Assembly (NCBI RefSeq): GCF_932526225.1
Contig: NC_064046.1
Coordinates: forward strand, 16,009,408-16,073,407
DNA from: Nematostella vectensis
Taxonomy: Eukaryota; Cnidaria; Anthozoa; Actiniaria; Edwardsiidae
Length of the DNA: 64,000 nt
Direction of reading: 5' to 3'
Part shown: positions 49,059 through 63,107 of the stretch, piece after piece
Position numbering within the stretch: the stretch's first letter is position 1
How the letters are laid out: each line of letters begins with the position of its first letter
The notes under the pieces: generated by a model
Told to the model about the DNA's origin: nothing
What the model saw: only the letters and a program-made list of their open reading frames with translations
The model's database searches: none
Position numbers and translations under genes: made by a program

Positions 49059-51078
49059 TTATTTTTGCGCAAAACCTATCAGGATTAAGGGGTCCAGCAC
49101 AAAGAAAAAAAACGAACTAAAAAAAAAGCTCATTGGCCTGGGATCGAACCCGGTCTGAAGAACAAAACGGAAACCATACATACGGATTACCCAATCGGTA
49201 TGGCAGCACAAGGCTTTTACGGAAGGCTGTAAAGAACCCGAAGGCCCCAAGCACCGATATTTCCGAGCGAATATGCTGTACAACACTCTTGCAAGGTTAT
49301 CCCAACCCGCGCATTAATGGGGAGGACAATAACCAGGATCCCAGGCCTGTAATACGGTTACGCCACGCACAGCTAGCCGAGATTGTGCATGACTGCATGA
49401 CAAAAAATAGAGGTCTATTTGGGCGTCTTGGGTCCCTTGGGGACTCGCCATGCGCACGGGCGCATCTCTTTTATTGTGTACATGACATCAAATTAGCGAA
49501 GAAAAAAGACGCTGTTTTGGTATCATGTGAAAAGCATAAAATAAATAGAAATAAAGACGTAAGGGGGGAGAATATTGACATATTTATATTAGAATATTGA
49601 CAAAATCCGCAATATTGTCTACGCTGACTAAGTGAAGCTGTATTTTACTTTAAAGGGGCAGCAGCATAGTACTGCGCATGTCTGGAGTCAGTGTTTATTG
49701 TAGGCTTTGAAGTGTCTACAAACAGTTGAACTTTTTAAAAGCTGTCAATACCTTATTAAATAATATGCAATATAATATTGAAAACTATGTTAATGGACAG
49801 TTTGTGGTCATTTTTTTTGTTTTGTTTAAAGTCTCCCACATATACCAAAAGCTCATAAGTCAGTATTAGAATTTCACTGAAGTTCATTGTGTCAGGGCTC
49901 TAGAGCTATTGCAAAACTCTTAACCATGACACTCCCCTTTTAAAGGAAAGTAAAAAAAATCGAAATTGTTGATGGGGGTCTCTGTTGTGTTTGTTTCCTT
50001 TTTAGTTTAGTTCTATTATTATTATTATTTTCTTTTTTAGAGGGGGAGGGGAAGTCAGCTAAAAATAGCCAAGGGTCAATTCAAGCAACTAGTACAAAAG
50101 ATGTTTCTTTGCAGTCCTTTATTCAATATATTCAAGGTTATCATGCAATTCTGTTGATTGACTGCATATATATATATATATATATATATATTTTTCTTTC
50201 TTTTCATTACATGTTCTATATGTGTAAGTGGTGACCATAGCTATGATTACTATTATTTAGAATATTTTTTTACCTACTAACAGAAAACAACTTGACTGCA
50301 AAACACTTACTGTAGGGCACTCGACAATAGGCATTACTTTCATGTGGATGTAAGGTTGAAATGTCAAAACCTTCATTAACCCGTGAACTACGCTTTAGCG
50401 TATTACACTTTGTGGTGATCTGATTCTATTGTACTTTTTTGTGTTTTACTAACTATTACCGTTTAACTATCACACTTTGTTTCACGGGTTAATGAAAACC
50501 ACTCTAATTACTTACAGTAGTTCTTTTTTAATATTATTATTTACTTGTATAATTTAGATGAGCAATACATATTTCTTTATGGCTTTGTAGAGCTCATCTC
50601 GTTCCTCATAAATAACAAACAAAATGAAGTTTGTTCTTATTTTGGTGCAAAGGAATCTACAGTAGTTTTCTAATCAGATAATTGTTTTTCTTTCAACACT
50701 CACCTGTTATTTCAACAGCCTTACTTGAGTTTGCTTGTCTCAGAAATAGACCTTGCTTAATAAACAAAGACATGTTACAAACTTATTTAATAATAGGTAA
50801 CAACTGCAATTTTGTATGAAGAGAGTGCCCCACCCTTCCCCCTGCTATTGTTGAAATTATGCTCAATAAACTTTTACCTCTTCCCTCTCCACCAGTTAAG
50901 CATTCTATGTATGCTTCCCTGTACAAAATGCACCCCTTCAAATAGAACATTAAAGTTCACATACTTGTTTACTTCCTCAAACTCTTTGCTTTGTGTTTTT
51001 TGTTAACTTCCTAGGAACAAATTGAATACATATAATCAATAAATCTAGCAAGCTTATTTTGCAAACTCACTTTTTTTA
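49059..51078. repeat. Array 2 unit U9 (2020 bp)
   Basis: Private 8-bp tandem duplication TGCATGAC at 49386-49401, which joins two short open frames that are separate in other units. The second half has the CTCGACAATAGG variant and a long (AT)n tract near 50166-50191. Confidence 0.9.
50376..50492. mobile_element. piggyBac-like MITE, copy in U9
   Basis: 117 bp with intact ends. Confidence 0.6.
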
Positions 51079-53146
51079 TTATTTTTGCGCAAAACCTATC
51101 AGGATTAAGGGGTCCAGGACAAAGAAAAAAAACGAACTAAAAAAAAAAGCCCATTGGCCTGGGATCGAACCCGGTCTGAAGAACAAAACGGAAACCATAC
51201 ATACGGATTACCCAATCGGTATGGCAGCACAAGGCTTTTACGGAAGGCTGTAAAGAACCCGAAGGCCCAAAGCACCGATATTTCCGAGCGAATATGCTGT
51301 ACAACCCTCTTGCAAGGTTATCCCAACCCGCGCATTAATGGGGAGGACAATAACCAGGATCCCAGGCCTGTAATACGGTTACGCCACGCACAGCTCGCCT
51401 AGATTGTGGATGACAAAAAATAGAGGTCTATTTGGGCGTCTTGGGTCCCTTGGGGACTCGCCATGCGCACGGGCGCATCTCTTTTATTGTGTACATGACA
51501 TCAAATTAGCGAAGAAAAAAGACGCTGTTTTGGTATCATGTGAAAAGCATAAAATAAATAGAAATAAAGACGTAAAGGGGGAGAATATTGACATTTTCAT
51601 ATTAGAATATTGACAAAATCCGCAATATTGTCTACGCTGACTAAGTAAAGCTGTATTTTACTTTAAAGGGGCAGCAGCATAGTACTGCACATGTCTGGAG
51701 TCAGTGTTTATTGTACTTAAATACTTAAATAAATACTCCCTATACACATGTATATATAGCTTACGCTAGTAATGGGAGGGTTGGTCAGCTTTTAAGTGTC
51801 TACAAACAGTTGAACTTTTTAAAAGCTGTCAATACCTTATTAAATAATATGCAATATTATATTGAAAACTATGTTAATGGACAGTTTGTGGTCATTTTTT
51901 TTGTTTTGTTTAAAGTCTCCCACATGTACCAAAAGCTCATAAGTCAGTGTTAGAATTTCACTGAAGTTCATTGTGTCAGGGCTCTAGAGCTATTGCAAAT
52001 CTCTTAACCATGACACTCCCCTTTTAAAGGAAAGTAAAAAAAATCGAAATTGTTGGTGGGGGTCTCTGTTGTGTTTGTTTTTTTTTTAGTTCAGTTCTAT
52101 TGTTATTATTATTTTCTTTTTAGAGGGGGAGGGGAAGTCAGCTAAAAATAGCCAAGGGTCAATTCAAGCAACTAGTACAAAAGATGATTTTTTGCAGTTC
52201 TTTATTCAATATATTCAAGGTTATCATGCAATTCTGTTGTTTGACTGCATATATATATATTTCTTTCTTTTCATTACAAGTGCTATATGTGTAAGTGGTG
52301 ACCATAGCTATGATTACTATTATTTAGAATATTTTTTTACCTACTAACAGAAAACAACTTGACTGCAAAACACTTACTGTAGGGCACTCGATATTAGGCA
52401 TTACTTTCATGTGGATGTAAGGTTGAAATGTCAAAACCTTCATTAACCCGTGAACTACGCTTTAGCGTATAACACTTTGTGGTGATCTGATTCTATTGTA
52501 CTTTTTTGTGTTTTGCTAACTATTACCGTTTAACTATCACACTTTGTTTCACGGGTTAATGAAAACCACTCTAATTACTTACAGTAGTTCTTTTTTAATA
52601 TTATTATTTACTTGTATAATTTAGATGAGCAATACATATTTCTTTATGGCTTTGTAGAGCTCATCTCGTTCCTCATAAATAACAAACAAAATGAAGTTTG
52701 CTCTTATTTTGGTGCAAAGGAATCTACAGTAGTTTTCTAATCAGATAATTGTTTTTCTTTTAACACTCACCTGTTATTTCAACAGCCTTACTTGAGTTTG
52801 CTTGTCTCAGAAATAGACCTTGCTTAATAAACAAAGACATGTTACAAACTTATTTAATAATAGGTAACAACTGCAATTTTGTATAAAGAGAGTGCCCCAC
52901 CCTTCCCCCTGCTATTGTTGAAATTATGCTCAATAAACTTTTACCTCTTCCCTCTCCACCAGTTAAGCATTCTATGTATGCTTCCCTGTACAAAATGCAC
53001 CCCTTCAAATAGAACATTAAAGTTCACATACTTGTTTACTTCCTCAAACTCTTTGCTTTGTGTTTTTTGTTAACTTCCTAGGAACAAATTGAATACATAT
53101 AATCAATAAATCTAGCAAGCTTATTTTGCAAACTCACTTTTTTTTA
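51079..53146. repeat. Array 2 unit U10 (2068 bp, long allele)
   Basis: The first part matches U4 (ACAACCCTCTTGC near 51302), the 72-bp segment is present at 51716-51787, and the second half matches U3. This is a clear mosaic of unit types. Confidence 0.9.
52443..52559. mobile_element. piggyBac-like MITE, copy in U10
   Basis: 117 bp. Shares GTATAACAC and TTTGCTAAC with the U3 copy. Confidence 0.6.
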
Positions 53147-55090
53147 TTATTTTTGCGCAAAACCTATCAGGATTAAGGGGTTGTCCAGCACAAAGAAAAA
53201 AAACGAACTAAAAAAAAAGCTCATTGGCCTGGGATCGAACCCGGTCTAAAGAACAAAACTGAAACCATACATACGGATTACCCAATCGGTATGGCAGCAC
53301 AAGGCTTTTACGGAAGGCTGTAAAGAACCCGAAGTCCCCAAGCGCATTAATGGGGAGAACAATAACCAGGATCCCAGGCCTGTAATACGGTTACGCCACG
53401 CACAGCTCGCCGAGATTGTGGTTGACAAAAAATAGAGGTCTATTTGGGCGTCTTGGGTCCCTTGGGGACTCGCCATGCGCACGGGCGCATCTCTTTTATT
53501 GTGTACATGACATCAAATTAGCGAAGAAAAAAGACGCTGTTTTGGTATCATGTGAAAAGCATAAAATAAATAGAAATAAAGACGTAAAGGGGGAGAATAT
53601 TGACATATTCATATTAGAATATTGACAAAATCCGCAATATTGTCTACGCTGACTAAGTAAAGCTGTATTTTACTTTAAAGGGGCAGCAGCATAGTACTGC
53701 ACATGTCTGGAGTGAGTGTTTATTGTAGGCTTTTAAGTGTCTACAAACAGTTGAACTTTTTAAAAGCTGTCAATACCTTATTAAATAATATGCAATATTA
53801 TATTGAAAACTATGTTAATGGACAGTTTGTGGTCATTTTTTTGGTTTTGTTTAAAGTCTCCCACATGTACCAAAAGCTCATAAGTCAGTATTAGAATTTC
53901 ACTGAAGTTCATTGTGTCAGGGTTCTAGAGCTATTGCAAATCTCTTAACCATGACACTCCCCCTTTAAAGGAAAGTAAAAAAAATCAAAATTGTTGGTGG
54001 GGGTCTCTGCTGTGTTTGTTTTCTTTTTAGTTTTGTTCTATTATTATTATTATTTTCTTTTTTAGAGGGGGAGGGGAATTCAGCTAAAAATAGCCAAGGG
54101 TCAATTCAAGCAACTAGTACAAAAGATGTTTTTTTGCAGTCCTTTATTCAATATATTCAAGGTTATCATGCAATTCTGTTGTTTGACTGCATATATATAT
54201 TTTTTCTTTCTTTTCATTACAAGTTCTATATGTGTAAAGGGTGACCATAGCTATGATTACTATTATTTAAAATATTTTTTTACCTACTAACAGAAAACAA
54301 CTTGACTGCAAACCACTTACTGTAGGGCACTCGATATTAGGCATTACTTTCATGTGGATGTAAGGTTGAAATGTCAAAACCTTCATTAACCCGTGAACTA
54401 CGCTTTAGCGTATTACACTTTGTGGTGATCTGATTCTATTGTACTTTTTTGTGTTTTACTAACTATTACCGTTTAACTATCACACTTTGTTTCACGGGTT
54501 AATGAAAACCACTCTAATTACTTACAGTAGTACTTTTTTTAATATTATTATTTACTTGTATAATTTAGATGAGCAATACATATTTCTTTATGGCTTTGTA
54601 GAGCTTATCTCGTTCCTCATAAATAACAAACAAAATGAAGTTTGTTCTTATTTTGGTGCAAAGGAATCTACAGTAGTTTTCTAATCAGATAATTGTTTTT
54701 CTTTTAACACTCACCTGTTATTTCAACAGCCTTACTTGAGTTTGCTTGTCTCAGAAATAGACCTTGCTTAATAAACAAAGACATGTTACAAACTTATTTA
54801 ATAATAGGTAACAACTGCAATATTGTATGAACAGAGTGCCCCTCTCTTTCCCCTGCTATTGTTGAAATTATGCTCAATAAACTTTTACCTCTTCCCTCTC
54901 CACCAGTTAAGCATTCTATGTATGCTTCCCTGTACAAAATGCACCCCTTCAAATAGAACATTAAAGTTCACATACTTGTTTACTTCCTCAAACTCTTTGC
55001 TTTGTGTTTTTTGTTAACTTCCTAGGAACAAATTGAATACATATAATTAATAAATCTAGCAAGCTTATTTTGCAAACTCACTTTTTTTTA
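53147..55090. repeat. Array 2 unit U11 (1944 bp, 58-bp deletion)
   Basis: Same deletion as U5 (point near 53342) and the same private variants, with few differences, for example AAAACTGAAACC near 53256 and GGGGAGAACAA near 53352. Confidence 0.92.
54386..54502. mobile_element. piggyBac-like MITE, copy in U11
   Basis: 117 bp with intact ends. Confidence 0.6.
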
Positions 55091-57092
55091 TTATTTTTGC
55101 GCAAAACCTATCAGGATTAAGGGGGTCCAGCACAAAGAAAAATAAACGAACTAAAAAAAAAAGCCCATTGGCCTGGGATCAAACCCGGTCTGAAGAACAA
55201 AACGGAAACCATACATACGGATTACCCGATCGGTATGGCAGCACAAGGCTTTTACGGAAGGCTGTAAAGAACCCGAAGGCCCCAAGCACCGATATTTCCG
55301 AGCGAATCTGCTGTACAACACTCTTGCAAGGTTATCCCAACCCGCGCATTAATGGGGAGGACAATAACCAGGATCCCAGGCTTGTAATACGGTTACGCCA
55401 CGCACAGCTCGCCGAGATTGTGCATGACAAAAAATAGAGGTCTATTTGGGCGTCTTGGGTCCCTTGGGGACTCGCCATGCGCACGGGCGCATCTCTTTTA
55501 TTGTGTACATGACATCAAATTAGCGAAGAAAAAAGACGCTGTTTTGGTATCATGTGAAAAGCATAAAATAAATAGAAATAAAGACGTAAGGGGGGAGAAT
55601 ATTGACATCTTCATATTAGAATATTGACAAAATCCGCAATATTGCCTACGCTGACTAAGTAAAGCTGTATTTTACTTTAAAGGGGCAGCAGCATAGTACT
55701 GCGCATGTCTGGAGTCAGTGTTTATTGTAGGCTTTTAAGTGTCTACAAACAGTTGAACTTTTTAAAAGCTGTCAATACCTTATTAAATAATATGCAATAT
55801 TATATTGAAAACTATGTTAATGGACAGTTTGTGGTCATTTTTTTTGTTTTGTTTAAAGTCTCCCACATGTACCAAAAGCTCATTAGTCAGTATTAGAATT
55901 TCACTGAAGTTCCTTGTGTCAGGGCTCTAGAGCTATTGCAAATCTCTTAACCATGACACTCCCCCTTTAAAGGAAAGTAAAAAAAATCAACAATGTTGGT
56001 GGGGGTCTCTGCTGTGTTTGTTTTCTTTTTAGTTTTGTTCTATCATTATTATTATTTTATTTTTTAGAGGGGGAGGGGAATTCAGCTAAAAATAGCCAAG
56101 GGTCAGTTCAAGCAACTAGTACAAAAGCTGTTTTTTTTGCAGTCCTTTATTCAATATATTCAAGGTTATCATGCAATTCTGTTGTTTGACTGCATATATA
56201 TATTTTTTCTTTCTTTTCATTACAAGTGCTATATGTGTAAGTGGTGACCATAGCTATGATTACAATTATTTAGAATAATTTTTTACCTACTAACAGAAAA
56301 CAACTTGACTGCAAAACACTTACTGTAGGGCACTCGATATTAGGCATTACTTTCATGTGGATGTAAGGTTGAAATGTCAAAACCTTCATTAACCCGTGAA
56401 CTACGCTTTAGCGTATTACACTTTGTTGTGATCTGATTCTATTGTTCTTTTTTGTGTTTTACTAACTATTACCGTTTAACTATCACACTTTGTTTCACGG
56501 GTTAATGAAAACCACTCTAATTACTTACAGTAATTCTTTTTTAATATTATTATTTACTTGTATAATATAGATGAGCAATACATATTTCTTCTTGGCCTTG
56601 TATAGCTCATCTCGTTCCTCAAAAATAACAAACGAAATGAAGTTTGTTCTTATTTTGCTGCAAAGGAATCTACAGTAGCTTTCTAATCAGATAATTGTTT
56701 TTCTTTGACCACTCACCTGTTATTTCAACAGCCTTACTTGAGTTTGCTTGTCTCAGAAATAGACCTTGCTTAATAAACAAAGACATGTTAAAAACTTATT
56801 TAATAATAGGTAACAACTGCAATATTGTATGAAGAGAGTGCCCCTCTCTTCCCCCTGCTATTGTTGAAATTATGCTCAATAAACTGTTACCTCTCCCCTC
56901 TCCACCAGTTAAGCATTCTATGTATGCTTCCCTGTACAAAATGCGCCCCTTTAAATAGAACATTAAAGTTCACATACTTGTTTACTTCCTCAAACTCTTT
57001 GCTTTGTGTTTTTTGTTAACTTCCTAGGAACAAATTGAATACATATAATCAATAAATCTAGCAAGCTTATTTTGCAAACTCACTTTTTTTTA
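55091..57092. repeat. Array 2 unit U12 (2002 bp)
   Basis: Partner of U6, with the same distinctive variants. The T-arm-like motif is altered to ATCAAACCC near 55178. Confidence 0.92.
56389..56505. mobile_element. piggyBac-like MITE, copy in U12
   Basis: 117 bp with intact ends. TTTGTTGTGATC is shared with U6. Confidence 0.6.
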
Positions 57093-59099
57093 TTAATTTT
57101 GCGCAAAACCTATCAGGATTAAGGGGGTCCAGCACAAAGAAAAAAAAACGAACTAAAAAAAAAGCCCATTGGCCTGGGATCGAACCCGGTCTGAAGAACA
57201 AAACGGAAACCATACATACGGATTACCCAATCGGTATGGCAGCACAAGGCTTTTACGGAAGGCGGTAAAGAACACGAAGGCCCCAAGCACCGATATTTCT
57301 GAGCGAATATGCTGTACAACACTCTTGCAAGGTTATCCCAACCCGCGCATTAATGGGGAGGACAATAACCAGGATCCCAGGCCTGTAATACGGTTACGCC
57401 ACGCACAGCTCGCCGAGATTGTGGATGACAAAAAATAGAGGTCTATTTGGGCGTCTTGGGTCCCTTGGGGACTCGCCATGCGCACGGGCGCATCTCTTTT
57501 ATTGTGTACATGACATCAAATTAGCGAAGAAAAAAGACGCTGTTTTGGTATCATGTGAAAATCATAAAATAAATAGAAATAAAGACGTAAGGGGGTAGAA
57601 TATTGACATCTTCATATTAGAATATTGACAAAATCCGCAATTTTGTCTACGCTGACTAAGTAAAGCTGTATTTTACTTTAAAGGGGCAGCAGCATAGTAC
57701 TGCGCATGTCTGGAGTCAGTGTTTATTGTAGGCTTTTAAGTGTCTACAAACAGTTGAACTTTTTAAAAGCTGTCAATACCTTATTAAATAATATGCAATA
57801 TTATATTGAAAACTATGTTAATGGACAGTTTGTGGTCATTTTTTTTGTTTTGTTTAAAGTCTCCCACATGTACCAAAAGCTCATAAGTCAGTATTAGAAT
57901 TTCACTGAAGTTCATTGTGTCAGGGCTCTAGAGCTATTGCAAATCTCTTAACCATGACACTACCCTTTTAAAGGAAAGTAAAAAAAAATCAAAATTGTTG
58001 GTGGGGGTCTCTGTTGTGTTTGTTTTCTTTTTCGTTTTGTTCTATTATTATTATTATTTTCTTTTTTAGAGGGGGAGGGGAATTCAGCTAAAAATAGCCA
58101 AGGGTCAATTCAAGCAACTAGTACAAAAGATGTTTTTTTGCAGTCCTTTATTCAATATATTCAAGGTTATCATGCAATTCTGTTGATTGACTGCATATAT
58201 ATATATATTTTTTTTTCTTTCTTTTCATTACAAGTTCTATATGTGTAAGTGGTGACCATAGCTATGATTACTATTATTTAGAATATTTTTTACCTACTAA
58301 CAGAAAACAACTTGACTGCAAAACACTTACTGTAGGGCACTAGATATTAGGCATTACTTTCATGTGGATGTAAGGTTGAAATGTCAAAACCTTCATTAAC
58401 CCGTGAACTACGCTTTAGCGTATTACACTTTGTGGTGATCTGATTCTATTGTACTTTTTTGTGTTTTACTAACTATTACCGTTTAACTATCACACTTTGT
58501 TTCATGGGTTAATGAAAACCACTCTAATTACTTACAGTAGTTCTTTTTTAATATTATTATTTACTTGTATAATTTAGATGAGCAATACATATTTCTTTAT
58601 GGCTTTGTAGAGCTCATCTCGTTCCTCGTAAATAACAAACAAAATGAAGTTTGTTCTTATTTTGGTGCAAAGGAATCTACAGTAGTTTTCTAATCAGATA
58701 ATTGTTTTTCTTTTAACACTCACCTGTTATTTCAACAGCCTTACTTGAGTTTGCTTGTCTCAGAAATAAACCTTGCTTAATAAACAAAGACATGTTACAA
58801 ACTTATTTAATAATAGGTAACAACTGCAATTTTGTATGAAGAGAGTGCCCCACCCTTCCCCCTGCTATTGTTGAAATTATGCTCAATAAACTTTTACCTC
58901 TTCCCTCTCCACCAGTTAAGCATTCTATGTATGCTTCCCTGTACAAAATGCACCCCTTCAAATAGAACATTAAAGTTCACATACTTGTTTACTTCCTCAA
59001 ACTCTTTGCTTTGTGTTTTTTGTTAACTTCCTAGGAACAAATTGAATCCATATAATCAATAAATCTAGCAAGCTTATTTTGCAAACTCACTTTTTTTTA
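57093..59099. repeat. Array 2 unit U13 (2007 bp)
   Basis: Shares GGGGGTAGAATATTGACATCTTC (a point change giving TAG at 57596-57598) and GCAATTTTGTC only with the adjacent U14. Confidence 0.9.
58396..58512. mobile_element. piggyBac-like MITE, copy in U13
   Basis: 117 bp. The right terminus is mutated to TTCATGGG. Confidence 0.55.
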
Positions 59100-61107
59100 T
59101 TATTTTTGCGCAAAGCCTATCAGGAATAAGGGGTTGTCCAGCACAAAGAAAAAAAACGAACTAAAAAAAAGCTCATTGGCCTGGGATCGAACCCGGTCTG
59201 AAGAACAAAACGGAAACCATACATACGGATTACCCAATCGGTATGGCAGCACAAGGCTTTTACGGAAGGCTGTAAAGAACCCGAAGGCCCCAAGCACCGA
59301 TATTTCCGAGCGAATATGCTGTACAACACTCTTGCAAGGTTATCCCAACCCGCGCATTAATGGGGAGGACAATAACCAGGATCCCAGGCCTGTAATACGG
59401 TTACGCCACGCACAGCTCGCCGAGATTGTGCATGACAAAAAATAGAGGTCTATTTGGGCGTCTTGGGTCCCTTGGGGACTCGCCATGCGCACGGGCGCAT
59501 CTCTTTTATTGTGTACATGACATCAAATTAGCGAAGAAAAAAGACGCTGTTTTGGTATCATGTGAAAAGCATAAAATAAATAGAAATAAAGACGTAAGGG
59601 GGTAGAATATTGACATCTTCATATTAGAATATTGACAAAATCCGCAATTTTGTCTACGCTGACTAAGTAAAGCTGTATTTTACTTTAAAGGGGCAGCAGC
59701 ATAGTACTGCGCATGTCTGGAGTCAGTGTTTATTGTAGGCTTTTAAGTGTCTACAAACAGTTGAACTTTTTAAAAGCTGTCAATACCTTATTAAATAATA
59801 TGCAATATTATATTGAAAACTATGTTAATGGACAGTTTGTGGTCATTTTTTTTGTTTTGTTTAAAGTCTCCCACATGTACCAAAAGCTCATAAGTCAGTA
59901 TTAGAATTTCACTGAAGTTCATTGTGTCAGGGCTCTAGAGCTATTGCAAATCTCTTAACCATGACACTCCCCTTTTAAAGGAAAGTAAAAAAAATCGAAA
60001 TTGTTGGTGGGGGTCTCTGTTGTGTTTGTTTCCTTTTTAGTTTAGTTCTATTATTATTATTATTATTTTCTTTTTTAGAGGGGGAGGGGAAGTCAGCTAA
60101 AAATAGCCAAGGGTCAATTCAAGCAACTAGTACAAAAGATGTTTTTTTGCAGTCCTTTATTCAATATATTCAAGGTTATCATGCAATTCTGTTGATTGAC
60201 TGCATATATATATATATTTTTTTCTTTCTTTTCATTACAAGTTCTATATGTGTAAGTGGTGACCATAGCTATTATTACTATTATTTAGAATATTTTTTTA
60301 CCTACTAACAGAAAACAACTTGACTGCAAAACACTTACTGTAGGGCACTCGATAATAGGCATTACTTTCATGTGGATGTAAGGTTGAAATGTCAAAACCT
60401 TCATTAACCCGTGAACTACGCTTTAGCGTATTACACTTTGTGGTGATCTGATTCTATTGTACTTTTTTGTGTTTTACTAACTATTACCGTTTAACTATCA
60501 CACTTTGTTTCACGGGTTAATGAAAACCACTCTAATTACTTACAGTAGTTCTTTTTTAATATTATTATTTACTTGTATAATTTAGATGAGCAATACATAT
60601 TTCTTTATGGCTTTGTAGAGCTCATCTCGTTCCTCATAGATAACAAACAAAATGAAGTTTGTTCTTATTTTGGTGCAAAGGAATCTACAGTAGTTTTCTA
60701 ATCAGATAATTGTTTTTCTTTTAACACTCACCTGTTATTTCAACAGCCTTACTTGAGTTTGCTTGTCTCAGAAATAGACCTTGCTTAATAAACAAAGACA
60801 TGTTACAAACTTATTAAATAATAGGTAACAACTGCAATTTTGTATGAAGAGAGTGCCCCGCCCTTCCCCCTGCTATTGTTGAAATTATGCTCAATAAACT
60901 TTTACCTCTTCCCTCTCCACCAGTTAAGCATTCTATGTATGCTTCCCTGTACAAAATGCACCCCTTCAAATAGAACATTAAAGTTCACATACTTGTTTAC
61001 TTCCTCAAACTCTTTGCTTTGTGTTTTTTGTTAACTTCCTAGGAACAAATTGAATACATATAATCAATAAATCTAGCAAGCTTATTTTGCAAACTCACTT
61101 TTTTTTA
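59100..61107. repeat. Array 2 unit U14 (2008 bp)
   Basis: Shares the TAG-creating change (59603-59605) and GCAATTTTGTC with U13. The ATT run near 60050 is one repeat longer than in most units. Confidence 0.9.
60404..60520. mobile_element. piggyBac-like MITE, copy in U14
   Basis: 117 bp with intact ends. Confidence 0.6.
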
Positions 61108-63107
61108 TTATTTTTGCGCAAAACCTATCAGGATTAAGGGGTCCAGCACAAAGAAAAAAAACGAACTAAAAAAAAAAAGCCCATTGGCCTGGGATCGAAC
61201 CCGGTCTGAAGAACAAAACGGAAACCATACATACGGATTACCCAATCGGTATGGCAGCACAAGGCTTTTACGGAAGGCTGTAAAGAACCCGAAGGCCCCA
61301 AGCACCGATATTTCCGAGCGAATATGCTGTACAACACTCTTGCAAGGATATCCCAACCCGCGCATTAATGGGGAGGACAATAACCAGGATCCCAGGCCTG
61401 TAATACGGTTACGCCACGCACAGCTCGCCGAGATTGTGGATGACAAAAAATAGAGGTCTATTTGGGCGTCTTGGGTCCCTTGGGGACTCGCCATGCGCAC
61501 GGGCGCATCTCTTTTATTGTGTACATGACATCAAATTAGCGAAGAAAAAAGACGCTGTTTTGGTATCATGTGAAAAGCATAAAATAAATAGAAATAAAGA
61601 CGTAAAGGGGGAGAATATTGACATATTCATATTAGAATATTGACAAAATCCGCAATATTGTCTACGCTGACTAAGTAAAGCTGTATTTTACTTTAAAGGG
61701 GCAGCAGCATAGTACTGCACATGTCTGGAGTCAGTGTTTATTGTAGGCTTTGAAGTGTCTACAAACAGTTGAACTTTTTAAAAGCTGTCAATACCTTATT
61801 AAATAATATGCAATATTATATTGAAAACTATGTTAATGGACAGTTTGTGGTCATTTTTTTTGTTTTGTTTAAAGTCTCCCACATGTACCAAAAGCTCATA
61901 AGTCAGTATTAGAATTTCACTGAAGTTCATTGTGTCAGGGTTCTAGAGCTATTGCAAATCTCTTAAACATGACACTCCCCCTTTAAAGGAAAGTAAAAAA
62001 AATCAAAATTGTTGGTGGGGGTCTCTGCTGTGTTTGTTTTCTTTTTAGTTTTGTTCTATTATTATTATTATTTTTTTTTTTAGAGGGGGAGGGGAATTCA
62101 GCTAAAAATAGCCAAGGGTCAATTCAAGCAACTAGTACAAAAGATGTTTTTTTGCAGTTCTTTATTCAATATATTCAAGGTTATCATGCAATTCTGTTGT
62201 TTGACTGCATATATATATTTTTTCTTTCTTTTCATTACAAGTGCTATATGTGTAAGTGGTGACCATAGCTATGATTACTATTATTTAGAATATTTTTTTA
62301 CCTACTAACAGAAAACAACTTGACTGCAAAACACTTACTGTAGGGCACTCGATATTAGGCATTACTTTCATGTGGATGTAAGGTTGAAATGTCAAAACCT
62401 TCATTAACACGTGAACTACGCTTTAGCGTATAACACTTTGTGGTGATCTGATTCTATTGTACTTTTTTGTGTTTTACTAACTATTACCGTTTAACTATCA
62501 CACTTTGTTTCACGGGTTAATGAAAACCACTCTAATTACTTACAGTAGTTCTTTTTTAATATTATTATTTACTTGTATAATTTAGATGAGCAATACATAT
62601 TTCTTTATGGCTTTGTAGAGCTCATCTCGTTCCTCATAAATAACAAACAAAATGAAGTTTGTTCTTATTTTGGTGCAAAGGAATCTACAGTAGTTTTCTA
62701 ATCAGATAATTGTTTTTCTTTTAACACTCACCTGTTATTTCAACAGCCTTACTTGAGTTTGCTTGTCTCAGAAATAGACCTTGCTTAATAAACAAAGACA
62801 TGTTACAAACTTATTTAATAATAGGTAACAACTGCAATTTTGTATGAAGAGAGTGTCCCACCCTTCCCCCTGCTATTGTTGAAATTATGCTCAATAAACT
62901 TTTACCTCTTCCCTCTCCACCAGTTAAGCATTCTATGTATGCTTCCCTGTACAAAATGCACCCCTTCAAATAGAACATTAAAGTTCACATACTTGTTTAC
63001 TTCCTCAAACCCTTTGCTTTGTGTTTTTTGTTAACTTCCTAGGAACAAATTGAATACATATAATCAATAAATCTAGCAAGCTTATTTTGCAAACTCACTT
63101 TTTTTTA
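61108..63107. repeat. Array 2 unit U15 (2000 bp)
   Basis: Short allele. GGGTTCTAGAG is shared with U5 and U11, and GGCTTTGAAGTG with U9, another mixed pattern. Confidence 0.9.
62404..62520. mobile_element. piggyBac-like MITE, copy in U15
   Basis: 117 bp. The left terminus is mutated (TTAACACGTGAA). Confidence 0.55.
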
